Source of the DNA: Shewanella khirikhana | GTDB taxonomy: Bacteria; Pseudomonadota; Gammaproteobacteria; Enterobacterales; Shewanellaceae | Reading direction: 5' to 3' | Assembly (NCBI RefSeq): GCF_003957745.1 | Contig: NZ_CP020373.1 | Coordinates: 124,001 to 188,000 of the forward strand | Length of the DNA stretch: 64,000 nt | Part shown: positions 18,654-27,619 of the stretch, in pieces | Numbering within the stretch: the stretch's first letter is position 1 | How the letters are laid out: each line of letters begins with the position of its first letter | The notes under the pieces: generated by a model | Database searches by the model: none | What the model saw: only the letters and a program-made list of their open reading frames with translations | What the model was told of the DNA's origin: nothing | Position numbers and translations under genes: made by a program

Positions 18654-19802
18654 TCAGAGCGTGGATGCCGCCAGTTCCACCATAGCGCGCACCTGCTCGG
18701 CAATGGCTTTGCCCGCTTCGGCATCGTAACCGGCCACTTTCGGGGTATGGATATGGCCCACCGGGATCTTCAAACCGAACTGATCCCGCAGCAGCACCGC
18801 GCGGTAAGAAATCTCATTGGACAGGTAGCCGCCGCCGGAACCTTCGACCGAGGTTTCGTTATAAAGCTCAGACAAGGAGCGGGCCTCAAAGCTGCCCTTG
18901 GACAGGGTAGTGACCTTGTGATTGTCGTTGATTTTGTAACTGCCGGGCGCGGCCTGCATTACCGAGGCAGGCAGTGAAAACTCCACAAACTCATCGCCAT
19001 TCAGGGTCTTGCCGTTGAGCATTGGGGCAATGGGGCGGGTCTTGCTGGCGCCGGTGAGCACGTTCAGGTTATCCGGCGCCTCGGCGCTGCGGTTGCGGCC
19101 GGGGAAACGCTCGAGGTCGAAATCATCGCGGCCCATGCTGACGGTAAACACCGCACTAATGGAGCGTTTGCGATAGAAGGGGGTGAGCAGCGACTCAATC
19201 ATGCCCTGGTCGAAATCGGCAAAGCGTACCGGGATCATCACTGTCTCGATTTGTGCCTGCTTGCCGCCCACCTTGAATTTATAACCGTCGAGCATCAGCG
19301 CTGTGATGCCGGAGGGATTGCTTTGCTGAATATTGCGGTCGAGGAAGAAGGGGTCAAAGCCGGTCAGCAGAATGCGGATTTGCACATCGTCGCCAAACTG
19401 AATGTCGGAGAAGCCCCGTGATGCAGCTTCAACGGCGCGCACCAGAATGTCGCGCTGCCAGGGCACTATGTTATAGCCTGCGGGGCTTGTTTTCAGGTGG
19501 CTGCGCATGGCCAGTCTGGCCCAATACAGGCTGCGATCGTCAATGTTGCCGGACTGCACATCCCGCACCGCCTGTTGCCACAAACGAATGCCCTGAGCGG
19601 CGGTCATTTGGGTCACCTGCTTTTCTTCATTGCCTGCGGCAAGCTTTTCCTGCAGACCCGTCACAAAACCCTGATAACGGTTGGCGACATCCGGGAACTC
19701 GGCTTTGGCCTTATCAACGCGGAGCTCTTCCACGTCGAGGCTGGCCATGGCGGCCATGGGGAGGGAGGCCATAAAGAGCGCAGGGAGTATTCGCTTGAAC
19801 AT
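18654..19802 (-). CDS. Secreted pyroglutamyl-peptidase-like protein with Ser in place of the catalytic Cys
   Basis: A 382-residue exported protein (signal peptide ending near 'MAAMAS'). About 140 residues of unrecognised sequence are followed by a region resembling pyroglutamyl peptidase I (family C15): 'LLTGFDPF' (147-152) then 'SNPSG', 'VSMGRDDFDLERFPGRNR' around the expected active-site Glu, and 'GGGYLSNE' plus 'GHIHTP' in the place of the Cys- and His-containing motifs. The nucleophile position is Ser328 instead of Cys. C15 enzymes are normally about 215 residues and cytoplasmic, so size, secretion and residue are all unusual. Activity cannot be predicted; it could be a serine variant, an amidase of new specificity or a binding protein. 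Confidence 0.7.
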   Translation of the reverse strand: MFKRILPALFMASLPMAAMASLDVEELRVDKAKAEFPDVANRYQGFVTGLQEKLAAGNEEKQVTQMTAAQGIRLWQQAVRDVQSGNIDDRSLYWARLAMRSHLKTSPAGYNIVPWQRDILVRAVEAASRGFSDIQFGDDVQIRILLTGFDPFFLDRNIQQSNPSGITALMLDGYKFKVGGKQAQIETVMIPVRFADFDQGMIESLLTPFYRKRSISAVFTVSMGRDDFDLERFPGRNRSAEAPDNLNVLTGASKTRPIAPMLNGKTLNGDEFVEFSLPASVMQAAPGSYKINDNHKVTTLSKGSFEARSLSELYNETSVEGSGGGYLSNEISYRAVLLRDQFGLKIPVGHIHTPKVAGYDAEAGKAIAEQVRAMVELAASTL

Positions 19803-20072
19803 AGGGGGCGTCCTTTTCTCGATGATTTCGGTTCTATCAGTTGGCTCGGTTTTAATCAGCCGGTTTCAATCAGTTGATTAGCCAGATTTTAGTAGAAAAA
19901 CAGGGGTACCACAGCTGTCATGGAAAAGCGAGGTTGGCATACAACTTTTTGCCGCTTTTGGTGGATTAGGTGTTGTGTATGAGGAGGCTGGATTTTGGCG
20001 TCCCTGCAGCCGTGTCACGCAGATGGCAGTTGACCCTCTATCAGGCTTTCTGAGTCTCTGCCGTCTTTGAAT

Positions 20073-20984
20073 TCAGCCCATCAGACCAAGCAGTGACTCC
20101 TGGCTGCCAAAGCGCTTGGTAAAGAAGTCGAGAAACACGCTGATGTTGGTGGCGAGCTGCTTGCGGCTTGAATACACGCCGTAAACTTTAAAGGGTTCCA
20201 TTGGCCACTCGGGCAGTATGGGTACCAGGGCGCCGCTGGCGAGATCTTTTTTGCACTGGGCATGGGACAGCATGGCTATGCCAAAGTCGTCCAGCGCCAG
20301 CTGCCGCACCATCACGGCGCTGTTTACCCGTACCCGCCGCTTAAAGGCAACCATGGTCTTACGACCGCCTTTACCCAGCGGCCAGATGGGCGCCGAGCGG
20401 GTGGTACCAAGCAAAATGCCGGCGTGCTGCCCCAGCTCTTTTGGGGTAGCCGGGGTGCCGAATTGCTTTAAATAACCGGGGCTTGCCACCAAAATCGGCT
20501 GACGCTCAAACAGCAGTCTGGCAACGTTATCCGACGGCTGCAGTGGGCCGTATTTGATGGCGATATCATAGCCTTCACCCACCAGACCCACGTCAGAGTC
20601 GGTAAACTGCACATCGAGCTCTACGCTGGGATACAGGCGCAAAAAGCCACTGCACAGATTGGAGATAAGCTCCTGACTGAAGGAGACCGGAATGGCAATT
20701 CGCAGTGAGCCGGAGACATCGGCGTGGGTGTGTTCAATCACCGCTTTGGCGGCTTCGAGCTCGTTCACTATGGTTTCGCAGTGCTGATAGAAGAGGGCGC
20801 CCACCTGGGTGAGGCTCAGATTGCGGGTATCCCTTTGTAGCAAACGTACACCAAGCTCTTCTTCGAGCTGTGCAACTTTGCGACTTATGGTGGATTTTGG
20901 CATGCCGGTATCACGGGCCGCCTGACTGAATCCTTGAGATCTGACCACTGCTGCAAACAGCGCCATCCCATTCAAATCTGGCAT
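20073..20984 (-). CDS. LysR-family transcriptional regulator (divergent from the carboxylase)
   Basis: 303 residues. The N-terminal winged helix ('MALFAAVVRSQGFSQAARDTGMPKSTISRKVAQLEEELGVRLLQR') is followed by a periplasmic-binding-like effector domain. The sequence style, with 'RDTRNLSLTQVGALFYQHCETIV', matches the large group of LysR proteins resembling DsdC/AaeR-type repressors. It is divergent from the giant carboxylase gene, with 121 bases between starts, so it may control that gene as well as itself. Confidence 0.92.
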   Translation of the reverse strand: MPDLNGMALFAAVVRSQGFSQAARDTGMPKSTISRKVAQLEEELGVRLLQRDTRNLSLTQVGALFYQHCETIVNELEAAKAVIEHTHADVSGSLRIAIPVSFSQELISNLCSGFLRLYPSVELDVQFTDSDVGLVGEGYDIAIKYGPLQPSDNVARLLFERQPILVASPGYLKQFGTPATPKELGQHAGILLGTTRSAPIWPLGKGGRKTMVAFKRRVRVNSAVMVRQLALDDFGIAMLSHAQCKKDLASGALVPILPEWPMEPFKVYGVYSSRKQLATNISVFLDFFTKRFGSQESLLGLMG

Positions 20985-21105
20985 GTTTTTTCTATCGTCT
21001 CAAAAATGGAACAAAGCGTCCAAGGCAGTTTAATGGTATTTGCAAACCGAAGAAAGGTATATTTGATGGCTAAAAATTTTCAGAGGCTTAGCAGAGGATC
21101 TCTTA

Positions 21106-24100
21106 ATGACCACCAACAAGCAGCCCACTAACATGACTCAAGCACAAAAGCCTGATCCGCTGTTTCTGCAAGCGGAGCACCTGGCCAAGGATTTTTCGCT
21201 GTTCCCTGAGCACAGCAAACAGAGTTTATCAGAAGAAATTAAAGGTCTGCTGGATGACACCGCCATCCAGGCCAACCTGAAGGAACTGGCGAATCTGGAT
21301 GTGGATGGCTATGTTGCCAAGGTTATCCAGCCAACCCAGGACAAGGGCCGCCCCGGCGCCAAGCGCATTATTGCCGATCTCAAGGGTAAGGTCATCACCG
21401 AAACCCACATGGGTTCCTTCTACAGCGCTGAAGTGGATTTGAACTTCGGCAGCCGCGTACGTCGCGTGGGTTTTGTTGCCCAGGAGCGTACCACCGCCAA
21501 CGGCGCCTGGATGCCTGAGCATCACCTGGCCGCCTGCAAGGCCATTCGTCATTTTGCCGAACTGTCCATGCCGATTGTTTATCTCATCGACACACCCGGT
21601 GCGGACGCCGGTGAGATTGCCAACAGCAACAACCAGGCACACTCCATTTCCAAGGCGATTGCCGAGAGTGCCAACGTTGATGTGCCAACCGTAGGTATCG
21701 TCATTGGTGCCGGTTACTCGGGTGGTGCTATTCCTCTGGCTGCGGCCAACATTCTGCTGTCGCTGCGTGATGGTATCTTCAACACCATCCAGCCACAGGG
21801 TCTGCAGAGTATTGCCCGTAAATACAACCTGTCCTGGCAGGAATGTGCCAAGTCAGTGGGTGTGTCTCCTGAGGAGCTGTACACCGCCGGTTGTATCGAT
21901 GGCATTATCGACTTTTCGCCGTCCGACCGTGATGAGCGTCAGCACAACCTGCGCCGTGCCATCATCAGCTCTATTGAAGCGGTTGAGCGCGCTGCGGTTA
22001 ACTTCGTTAAAGAATCCAAAGATCTGCGTGAGCACTACGAGCGCAGTCTGACCCGCTTCCTGAACCCGTCCAAGAACCTCAAGGCGCTGGAAAATACCGC
22101 TGATCTGGCCGTGGCCAACAGCCCAACCATGCACCTAAACCTGTTCGGTAGCGCTTACCGTTACCTGCGTTACCTGACTCTGCGCAGCCGTATCCACTCC
22201 ATCTCCATGGAGCAATATGGTCGTCTGTCCAAGGTGAGCGTGCCTGAAGGCGATCTGCTGGAGCGTATTCAGAAAGAACAGGAAAAGGTATTCCAGGCCT
22301 GGCTCTCAAGCCCCGATAAAGTGGTTTACGACGAAGAGCTGTCCAAGCTGTGGAATAACTTCGTTAACAAGCGCAGCGAAGTCAGCACCGAACGTAACAT
22401 GCTGACCCGTTTGATTTTGGGTGAACCAAAAGAGAACTACAAGAAGGCCAAGAAGGCGCTGCTGTTCAACATCGGCTGGTCTTTGTACCACCGCTGGAAG
22501 GCCAATGCCGCCAACAACTTCAAGGGTCTTATCCACTATCTGGAAACCCTGCCTGCCGAGGTGACTGAGGCCGACTGGCCTGAGCTGAACAACCTCACAG
22601 TGCTGGACGTGGTAGTGAATAAAGAACTGCGTGAAGACTTTATTTGGCAGTGCTACAACATCCTGATCTTCAACGCTCTGTACGACAACGTGGTGGGCAG
22701 CCTGGCCTCTATCGCCAAAGAAGCCATGATGAGCAAGAGCCTGTCCCGCGCCTCGGTAGACAGCCTGCTGCACAAGGCCATCGACCGCGCCCTGTCGACT
22801 CAGGACATTGCCAACGATAAGAGCAAGTTCTACAAGTGGCTGAAGTACTTCATGTCTCAGTCAAACCGTGCCGAATTGCTGACCAAGACCGAACAGTGGA
22901 AGAGTGTGGGTTTCCCACAGCTTAACGACTCTCTGTTCGTGATCCTGACCTACTTCTTCGAGCGTCTGCTGCCTGAATACTTCGACAGTGAAGAAGACAC
23001 CGGCAAGTACACGGGCGCCATCAACCCGGTGCGCATCGGTCGTCGTAAGGACTTCTGGAACCGTCTGACCATGGGTTATCAGGATTTGCTGATCCAGAAG
23101 GTACTGCGCGACGAGAAGAAAGCCGGCAAGATGACCTGGGAAAACGTCATCAACCGTTTCTTCGCCAACTTCGATGAACTGAACAGCGACAAGATGAGCG
23201 CCAACCTGCTCAACTTCCCCGGTTTCCGTCTGTCGATTGAAGATGCGCTGGACAAGGGCATTCGTCCTTGCGGTCTGATCACCGGTGTGGCCGACTTTGA
23301 ACACAATGGTACCTCCCTCAAGGTGGGTGTGGCTGTGTCCAACACCGCCTTCCAGGCCGGCGCCTTCGATATGGCCTCTGCCGAGAAATTCTCTGCGCTG
23401 CTGATCGAGTGTGCCAAGCGTCACATGCCAGTGATCTGCTTTATCTCTTCCGGTGGTATGCAGACCAAAGAAGGTGCTGCGGCGCTGTTCTCCATGGCGG
23501 TGGTGAACGATCGTATCACCCGCTTTATCCGTGACAACGAACTGCCTGTGCTGATGTTCGGCTTCGGTGACTGTACCGGTGGTGCTCAGGCATCTTTCGT
23601 GACTCACCCGCTGGTACAGACCTATTACATGTCTGGCACCAACATGCCGTTCGCCGGTCAGATGGTGGTACCTGCGTATCTGCCGTCAACTGCCACTCTG
23701 TCTAACTACCTGTCCAAGGTGCCTGGCGCCATGAACGGTCTGGTGGCTAACCCCTTCAGCGATACTCTGGACTCTCAGCTGTCCAGCATCGACCCGCTGA
23801 TGCCAATGCCTAACCAGCAGATTGAAGAAGTGATCAAGGGCGCTCTGTCGAGCCTGGTGCCAGAAGCGCAGGTGATTGACGATGAACTGCATCAGGACGA
23901 CCCACGTGCGCTGATGAAGCCAATCGATAAGGTGCTGGTACATGCCCGTGGCTGTACCGCTGTGAAGCTTATCCGCAAGGCTCACGACAACAACATCAAC
24001 GTGGTGCTGGTTGCCTCCGACCCTGACATGACTGCCGTACCGGCCGACATGCTCAAGGAAAACGACAAGCTGGTGTGTCTGGGTGGTAACACCTCTGACG

Positions 24101-25659
24101 AATCTTACCTGAACGCTTACTCGGTACTGAAAGTGGCTGAATACGAAAACGTAGACGCCCTGCACCCAGGTATCGGCTTCCTGTCCGAGAGCCCACAGTT
24201 TGCCGCCTTGTGTGTGAACAATGGCGTGAACTTCGTTGGTCCAAGCGTGCACTCCATGACCACCATGGGTAACAAGTCCAACGCAATCAAGACCTCTCAG
24301 GCGCAGAACGTGCCTGTGGTTCCCGGTTCCCACGGCATTCTGTCCAACGCCGAGCAGGCGGTGAATGTGGCCAGCGAAATCGGTTACCCAGTGCTGCTCA
24401 AAGCGGTACAAGGCGGTGGCGGTAAGGGTATCCAGGTGGTGAAACGCCCAGAGGATATGATCCCGCTGTTTATGAAGACCTCTACCGAAGCCGCTGCGGC
24501 GTTTGGTAACGGTGACCTGTACCTCGAGAAGTACGTGACCTCACTGCGTCACATCGAAGTGCAGCTGCTGCGTGATAAGTTCGGCAACACCAAGGTACTG
24601 GGTCTGCGTGACTGCTCGGTGCAGCGTAACAACCAGAAGGTGATTGAAGAGTCCGGTTCTACCATGCTGCCGCCAGAGCTGAAGCAGAAGGTGATGGAAT
24701 ACACCAAGGCGCTGGGCGATGCCGTGGACTACATGGGCGCAGGTACTGTGGAATTTATCTACAACCTGGATGCTAACGAAGTCTACTTCATGGAAATGAA
24801 CACCCGTCTGCAGGTAGAACACCCTGTGACCGAGGCCACTTCCGGTATCGACATCGTTTCTGCCCAGTTTGACATCGCCGCCGGTCGCTCCATCGAAAAC
24901 CTGGAGCCTCAGGAAATCGGTTACGCCATGGAAGTGCGTGTGACTGCCGAGAAGGCCGCCCTCGACAGCAACGGGGTACTGCAGCTGATGCCAAACCCTG
25001 GCAAGATCACCGAGTGCGTGATGCCAGAGCGTGACGATGTGGAAATCATCTCCATCGCCGCCGAAGGCAAGGAAGTATCGCCATACTACGACAGCCTGAT
25101 TGCCCAGATCATCATCCGTGGTGAGTCCCGTGAAGACGTGGTAGCCAAGATGTACGACTATCTGGACAGTGTGGTTCTCAAGGGTATTGCGACCAACATT
25201 CCGCTGCTCAAGCGTATCCTCAAGGATGCCACCTTTAACGAAGGCGTGTACGACACCAACTACCTGCCTCGTCTGATGGCTGAGCTGGATATCCCAGAGC
25301 TTATCGCCGAAATGGAAGCGGCTGCCGAAACCCAGGGCGTGGATACCGAGTCTCTGCGAGTGGGTGACTCCAACGAGCTGAAAGTGCTGGCTCAGGGCGC
25401 GGGTATCTTCTACAGCTCACCTGCTCCAGGCGAGCCGGAGTTTGTCCGTGAAGGTGACATTGTGACCACCGACACCACCCTGGCGCTGACCGAAGCGATG
25501 AAGATGTTCTCCCAGGTTACTCTGGCAAGCTTCAACCGCAAGGGCGCAGTGCTCTATCCGGAAGACAAGAAGTACCGCATCGAGCGTATCCTGAACACCA
25601 ATGGTCAACAGGTGTCTCAGGGCGATCTGCTGTTTGTGGTATCGCCAGTGGAAGACTAA
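21106..25659 (+). CDS. Multifunctional biotin-dependent acyl-CoA carboxylase (AccA-AccD-BC-BCCP fusion)
   Basis: A 1517-residue protein with a GAGGA ribosome binding site. Domain order as read: AccA-like carboxyltransferase half (about 60-290; 'YLIDTPGADAGEIANSN', 'IGAGYSGGAIPL', 'TIQPQGLQSI'); a linker of about 350 residues that I do not recognise; AccD-like half (about 700-880; 'VICFISSGGMQTKEGAAAL', 'FGDCTGGAQASFVTH'); biotin carboxylase (about 935-1390; 'LKAVQGGGGKGIQVV', 'EMNTRLQVEHPVTEATSG'); and biotinyl domain with 'EAMKM', biotin attachment at Lys1466. No zinc ribbon is seen in the AccD part. Codon use is strongly biased, suggesting high expression. The acyl substrate is not determined; acetyl-CoA is the default guess. 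A LysR gene lies divergently upstream. Confidence 0.88.
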   Translation: MTTNKQPTNMTQAQKPDPLFLQAEHLAKDFSLFPEHSKQSLSEEIKGLLDDTAIQANLKELANLDVDGYVAKVIQPTQDKGRPGAKRIIADLKGKVITETHMGSFYSAEVDLNFGSRVRRVGFVAQERTTANGAWMPEHHLAACKAIRHFAELSMPIVYLIDTPGADAGEIANSNNQAHSISKAIAESANVDVPTVGIVIGAGYSGGAIPLAAANILLSLRDGIFNTIQPQGLQSIARKYNLSWQECAKSVGVSPEELYTAGCIDGIIDFSPSDRDERQHNLRRAIISSIEAVERAAVNFVKESKDLREHYERSLTRFLNPSKNLKALENTADLAVANSPTMHLNLFGSAYRYLRYLTLRSRIHSISMEQYGRLSKVSVPEGDLLERIQKEQEKVFQAWLSSPDKVVYDEELSKLWNNFVNKRSEVSTERNMLTRLILGEPKENYKKAKKALLFNIGWSLYHRWKANAANNFKGLIHYLETLPAEVTEADWPELNNLTVLDVVVNKELREDFIWQCYNILIFNALYDNVVGSLASIAKEAMMSKSLSRASVDSLLHKAIDRALSTQDIANDKSKFYKWLKYFMSQSNRAELLTKTEQWKSVGFPQLNDSLFVILTYFFERLLPEYFDSEEDTGKYTGAINPVRIGRRKDFWNRLTMGYQDLLIQKVLRDEKKAGKMTWENVINRFFANFDELNSDKMSANLLNFPGFRLSIEDALDKGIRPCGLITGVADFEHNGTSLKVGVAVSNTAFQAGAFDMASAEKFSALLIECAKRHMPVICFISSGGMQTKEGAAALFSMAVVNDRITRFIRDNELPVLMFGFGDCTGGAQASFVTHPLVQTYYMSGTNMPFAGQMVVPAYLPSTATLSNYLSKVPGAMNGLVANPFSDTLDSQLSSIDPLMPMPNQQIEEVIKGALSSLVPEAQVIDDELHQDDPRALMKPIDKVLVHARGCTAVKLIRKAHDNNINVVLVASDPDMTAVPADMLKENDKLVCLGGNTSDESYLNAYSVLKVAEYENVDALHPGIGFLSESPQFAALCVNNGVNFVGPSVHSMTTMGNKSNAIKTSQAQNVPVVPGSHGILSNAEQAVNVASEIGYPVLLKAVQGGGGKGIQVVKRPEDMIPLFMKTSTEAAAAFGNGDLYLEKYVTSLRHIEVQLLRDKFGNTKVLGLRDCSVQRNNQKVIEESGSTMLPPELKQKVMEYTKALGDAVDYMGAGTVEFIYNLDANEVYFMEMNTRLQVEHPVTEATSGIDIVSAQFDIAAGRSIENLEPQEIGYAMEVRVTAEKAALDSNGVLQLMPNPGKITECVMPERDDVEIISIAAEGKEVSPYYDSLIAQIIIRGESREDVVAKMYDYLDSVVLKGIATNIPLLKRILKDATFNEGVYDTNYLPRLMAELDIPELIAEMEAAAETQGVDTESLRVGDSNELKVLAQGAGIFYSSPAPGEPEFVREGDIVTTDTTLALTEAMKMFSQVTLASFNRKGAVLYPEDKKYRIERILNTNGQQVSQGDLLFVVSPVED

Positions 25660-25676
25660 GCGTCATTCACTGAAAA

Positions 25677-25700
25677 GCCCGCCTGATGGCGGGCTTTTTT
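25677..25700 (+). terminator. Terminator of the carboxylase gene
   Basis: Perfect inverted repeat GCCCGCC-TGAT-GGCGGGC followed by six T, about 18 bases past the stop. Confidence 0.93.
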
Positions 25701-25943
25701 ATGGGCGCGCGTGGGGATTTGGCGCGCCATTTATCCATCCTTCGTCAAATATGTGACAAAATTCCGCAGAATCGCGCACAAACCGTACAGCGTTGACTTT
25801 CTTCCGTTGCAACAAACATTTACACTCGATGTTAAAACGTGACACAAAGATGCGTCTTTTCTTAACAGTTTTACCCATCTGTCGGGAAAGCTTCTAAGCT
25901 TAAGAATGACATAAAGATCGCGTTGTTACCGGGGAGAGTCACC

Positions 25944-27191
25944 TTGTATAAATTCTTGACGATCGGCCTGCTTGGCACGATGTCAGCGGGAATGGCATAC
26001 GCGGAACCCAACATCAGCTTCAGTGGCTTTGGCAGTATTGGCGCCCTGTACAACAGCAGTGATAGTTTGGGTTTTCACCGTGATTACACCATGGAAGCCG
26101 TGGGACAGGGTTGGTCCACCGCCGGCGATACCATGTTGGGGCTGCAGCTGAACGCCGATCTTCCGGCCGGTTTTGACGCAGTCGCGCAAATGGTTTTCAA
26201 AGACAGAGTCAGCGACGAGACTGCTGATAATCTCGAATGGCTGTTTCTGCGCTATCGGCCCAATCGTGACTGGGCGTTCCGGGTCGGCCGTCTGGGGCTG
26301 GATCTTTACATGCTCACCGAATACCGGGACGTATCCTACGCCTATCCGTGGGTCAGGCCTGTGCCCGAGTTTTACAATCTTATCTCCTCTATCTCCCGCT
26401 ACGATGGCGCCGACATCAGCTATCGCACCCGCTTTGGCGACACCATGTTTGAAGCCAAGCTCGCCTATGGCAATACCGATGCCGCCCTGCAGGGCGCTGA
26501 GCAGCAAATCGAGCTGAAACTTGAAGATATCAAGGCGTTAACCCTGTCGCTTTCCGGCACCGATTGGCTGGTGAGGGCGGCCGTGGCCGAGGCATCGACC
26601 ACGGGCACCAACCATGAAGCCGAACAGTTGCTGTATGCGCTTCGCACTTTGCCTTCCCAGTTGTGGCCCGATGCTGCGGCCATCGCCGACGAAATCGAGT
26701 TCGTAGATCGCACTTCCCGTTATTACGCCCTGGGTGCCCAGTACGATGATGGCACCTGGCTTTTACAATCTGAGCTCGGTTACACAGAAACCGACTGGAA
26801 ACTGTTACAAGCTTATGTTTCAGGCTATGTGAGCCTGGGCCGACGGGTTGAGGATTTCACCTTCTACGGCGTGGTCGCCAGTGTCCAAAATACCGAAGAT
26901 GCGGATGTATTGCCCCAGCCGCAAATATTGCCGTTGCTGCCAGCACAGCAGCAGGCGCAATTGATGGGTTTGTATCAGGCGGCGCAGTACACCTACGAGT
27001 TGTCACGGCTGGACCAAACCAGCTACACCCTGGGGTTACGCTGGGACTTTTACGAAGATATGGCGCTCAAGCTGCAATGGGATCACACCATCGTCGGCGA
27101 GAAGGGCTCCAGCTTGTGGGTGCGGGATTTACCTATGGGTCATGACGACTCGGTGGATCTGTTTTCAATCAACCTGAGCTTTACGTTCTAG
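25944..27191 (+). CDS. Outer-membrane beta-barrel protein (sensor module 2)
   Basis: About 415 residues. The start is the TTG at 25944: a strong GGGGAGAG ribosome binding site ends six bases before it and it gives the signal peptide MYKFLTIGLLGTMSAGMAYA. The mature part begins 'EPNISFSGFGSIGALYN' and ends 'DDSVDLFSINLSFTF', a typical barrel closing strand with terminal Phe. The barrel family is not recognised. It is the first gene of an operon with a PstS-like protein (2-base gap) and a GGDEF protein, the same set as 9739-13760 in another order. Confidence 0.8.
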   Translation: MYKFLTIGLLGTMSAGMAYAEPNISFSGFGSIGALYNSSDSLGFHRDYTMEAVGQGWSTAGDTMLGLQLNADLPAGFDAVAQMVFKDRVSDETADNLEWLFLRYRPNRDWAFRVGRLGLDLYMLTEYRDVSYAYPWVRPVPEFYNLISSISRYDGADISYRTRFGDTMFEAKLAYGNTDAALQGAEQQIELKLEDIKALTLSLSGTDWLVRAAVAEASTTGTNHEAEQLLYALRTLPSQLWPDAAAIADEIEFVDRTSRYYALGAQYDDGTWLLQSELGYTETDWKLLQAYVSGYVSLGRRVEDFTFYGVVASVQNTEDADVLPQPQILPLLPAQQQAQLMGLYQAAQYTYELSRLDQTSYTLGLRWDFYEDMALKLQWDHTIVGEKGSSLWVRDLPMGHDDSVDLFSINLSFTF

Positions 27192-27193
27192 CC

Positions 27194-27619
27194 ATGAAAT
27201 TATTGACGCATATCATGATTGCCTGGTTGGTCGCGGCTCCTGCGAGGGGAGACGATTCGCTTTACGTGGTCGTCAATGCCGGCAGCAAGGTTGAGCAGCT
27301 CAGTCACCATGAGCTGGTGGATATTTTTATGGGCCGCTACGACACCTTTCCCAATGGTGACGAAGTGACCGTATTCGACAACGCCAGTGATGAAGCGCTG
27401 CGGGAAGAGTTTTATCGCCAGCTGGTAGACCGCAGCCTGGCCCAGGTTAATGCCTATTGGGCCCGATTGCAGTTTTCCGGGCGGGTAACCCAGCCCCAGG
27501 AAGTGGACTCGGATGAGGCGCTGGCCGAGAAGATGCAAAGCACGCCCTCGGGCATTACCTTTGTCCGTGGCAGTGAGCTGAATCAGAGCTTGAAGGTGGT
27601 GCATAAGTTTGATCCTTAA
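27194..27619 (+). CDS. Small PstS-like periplasmic binding protein (sensor module 2)
   Basis: 141 residues with a signal peptide ending near 'VAAPARG'. The PstS-like short fold is visible: 'LSHHELVDIFMGRYDTFPNGDEVTVFDN' and 'PSGITFVRG'. It aligns by eye with the product of 9739-10143 over most of its length ('L...EL..IF......FP.G..V.VF' pattern). No ABC transporter genes flank it. It overlaps the GGDEF gene by 11 bases and follows the barrel gene after two bases, so the three are coupled. Confidence 0.8.
   Translation: MKLLTHIMIAWLVAAPARGDDSLYVVVNAGSKVEQLSHHELVDIFMGRYDTFPNGDEVTVFDNASDEALREEFYRQLVDRSLAQVNAYWARLQFSGRVTQPQEVDSDEALAEKMQSTPSGITFVRGSELNQSLKVVHKFDP

Noticed and set aside
18506..18724. 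Longer N-terminus for the SprT-like protein
   Set aside because: The added 73 residues show no family similarity and include Cys/Ser-rich low-quality sequence; the ATG at 18505 has a better ribosome binding site.
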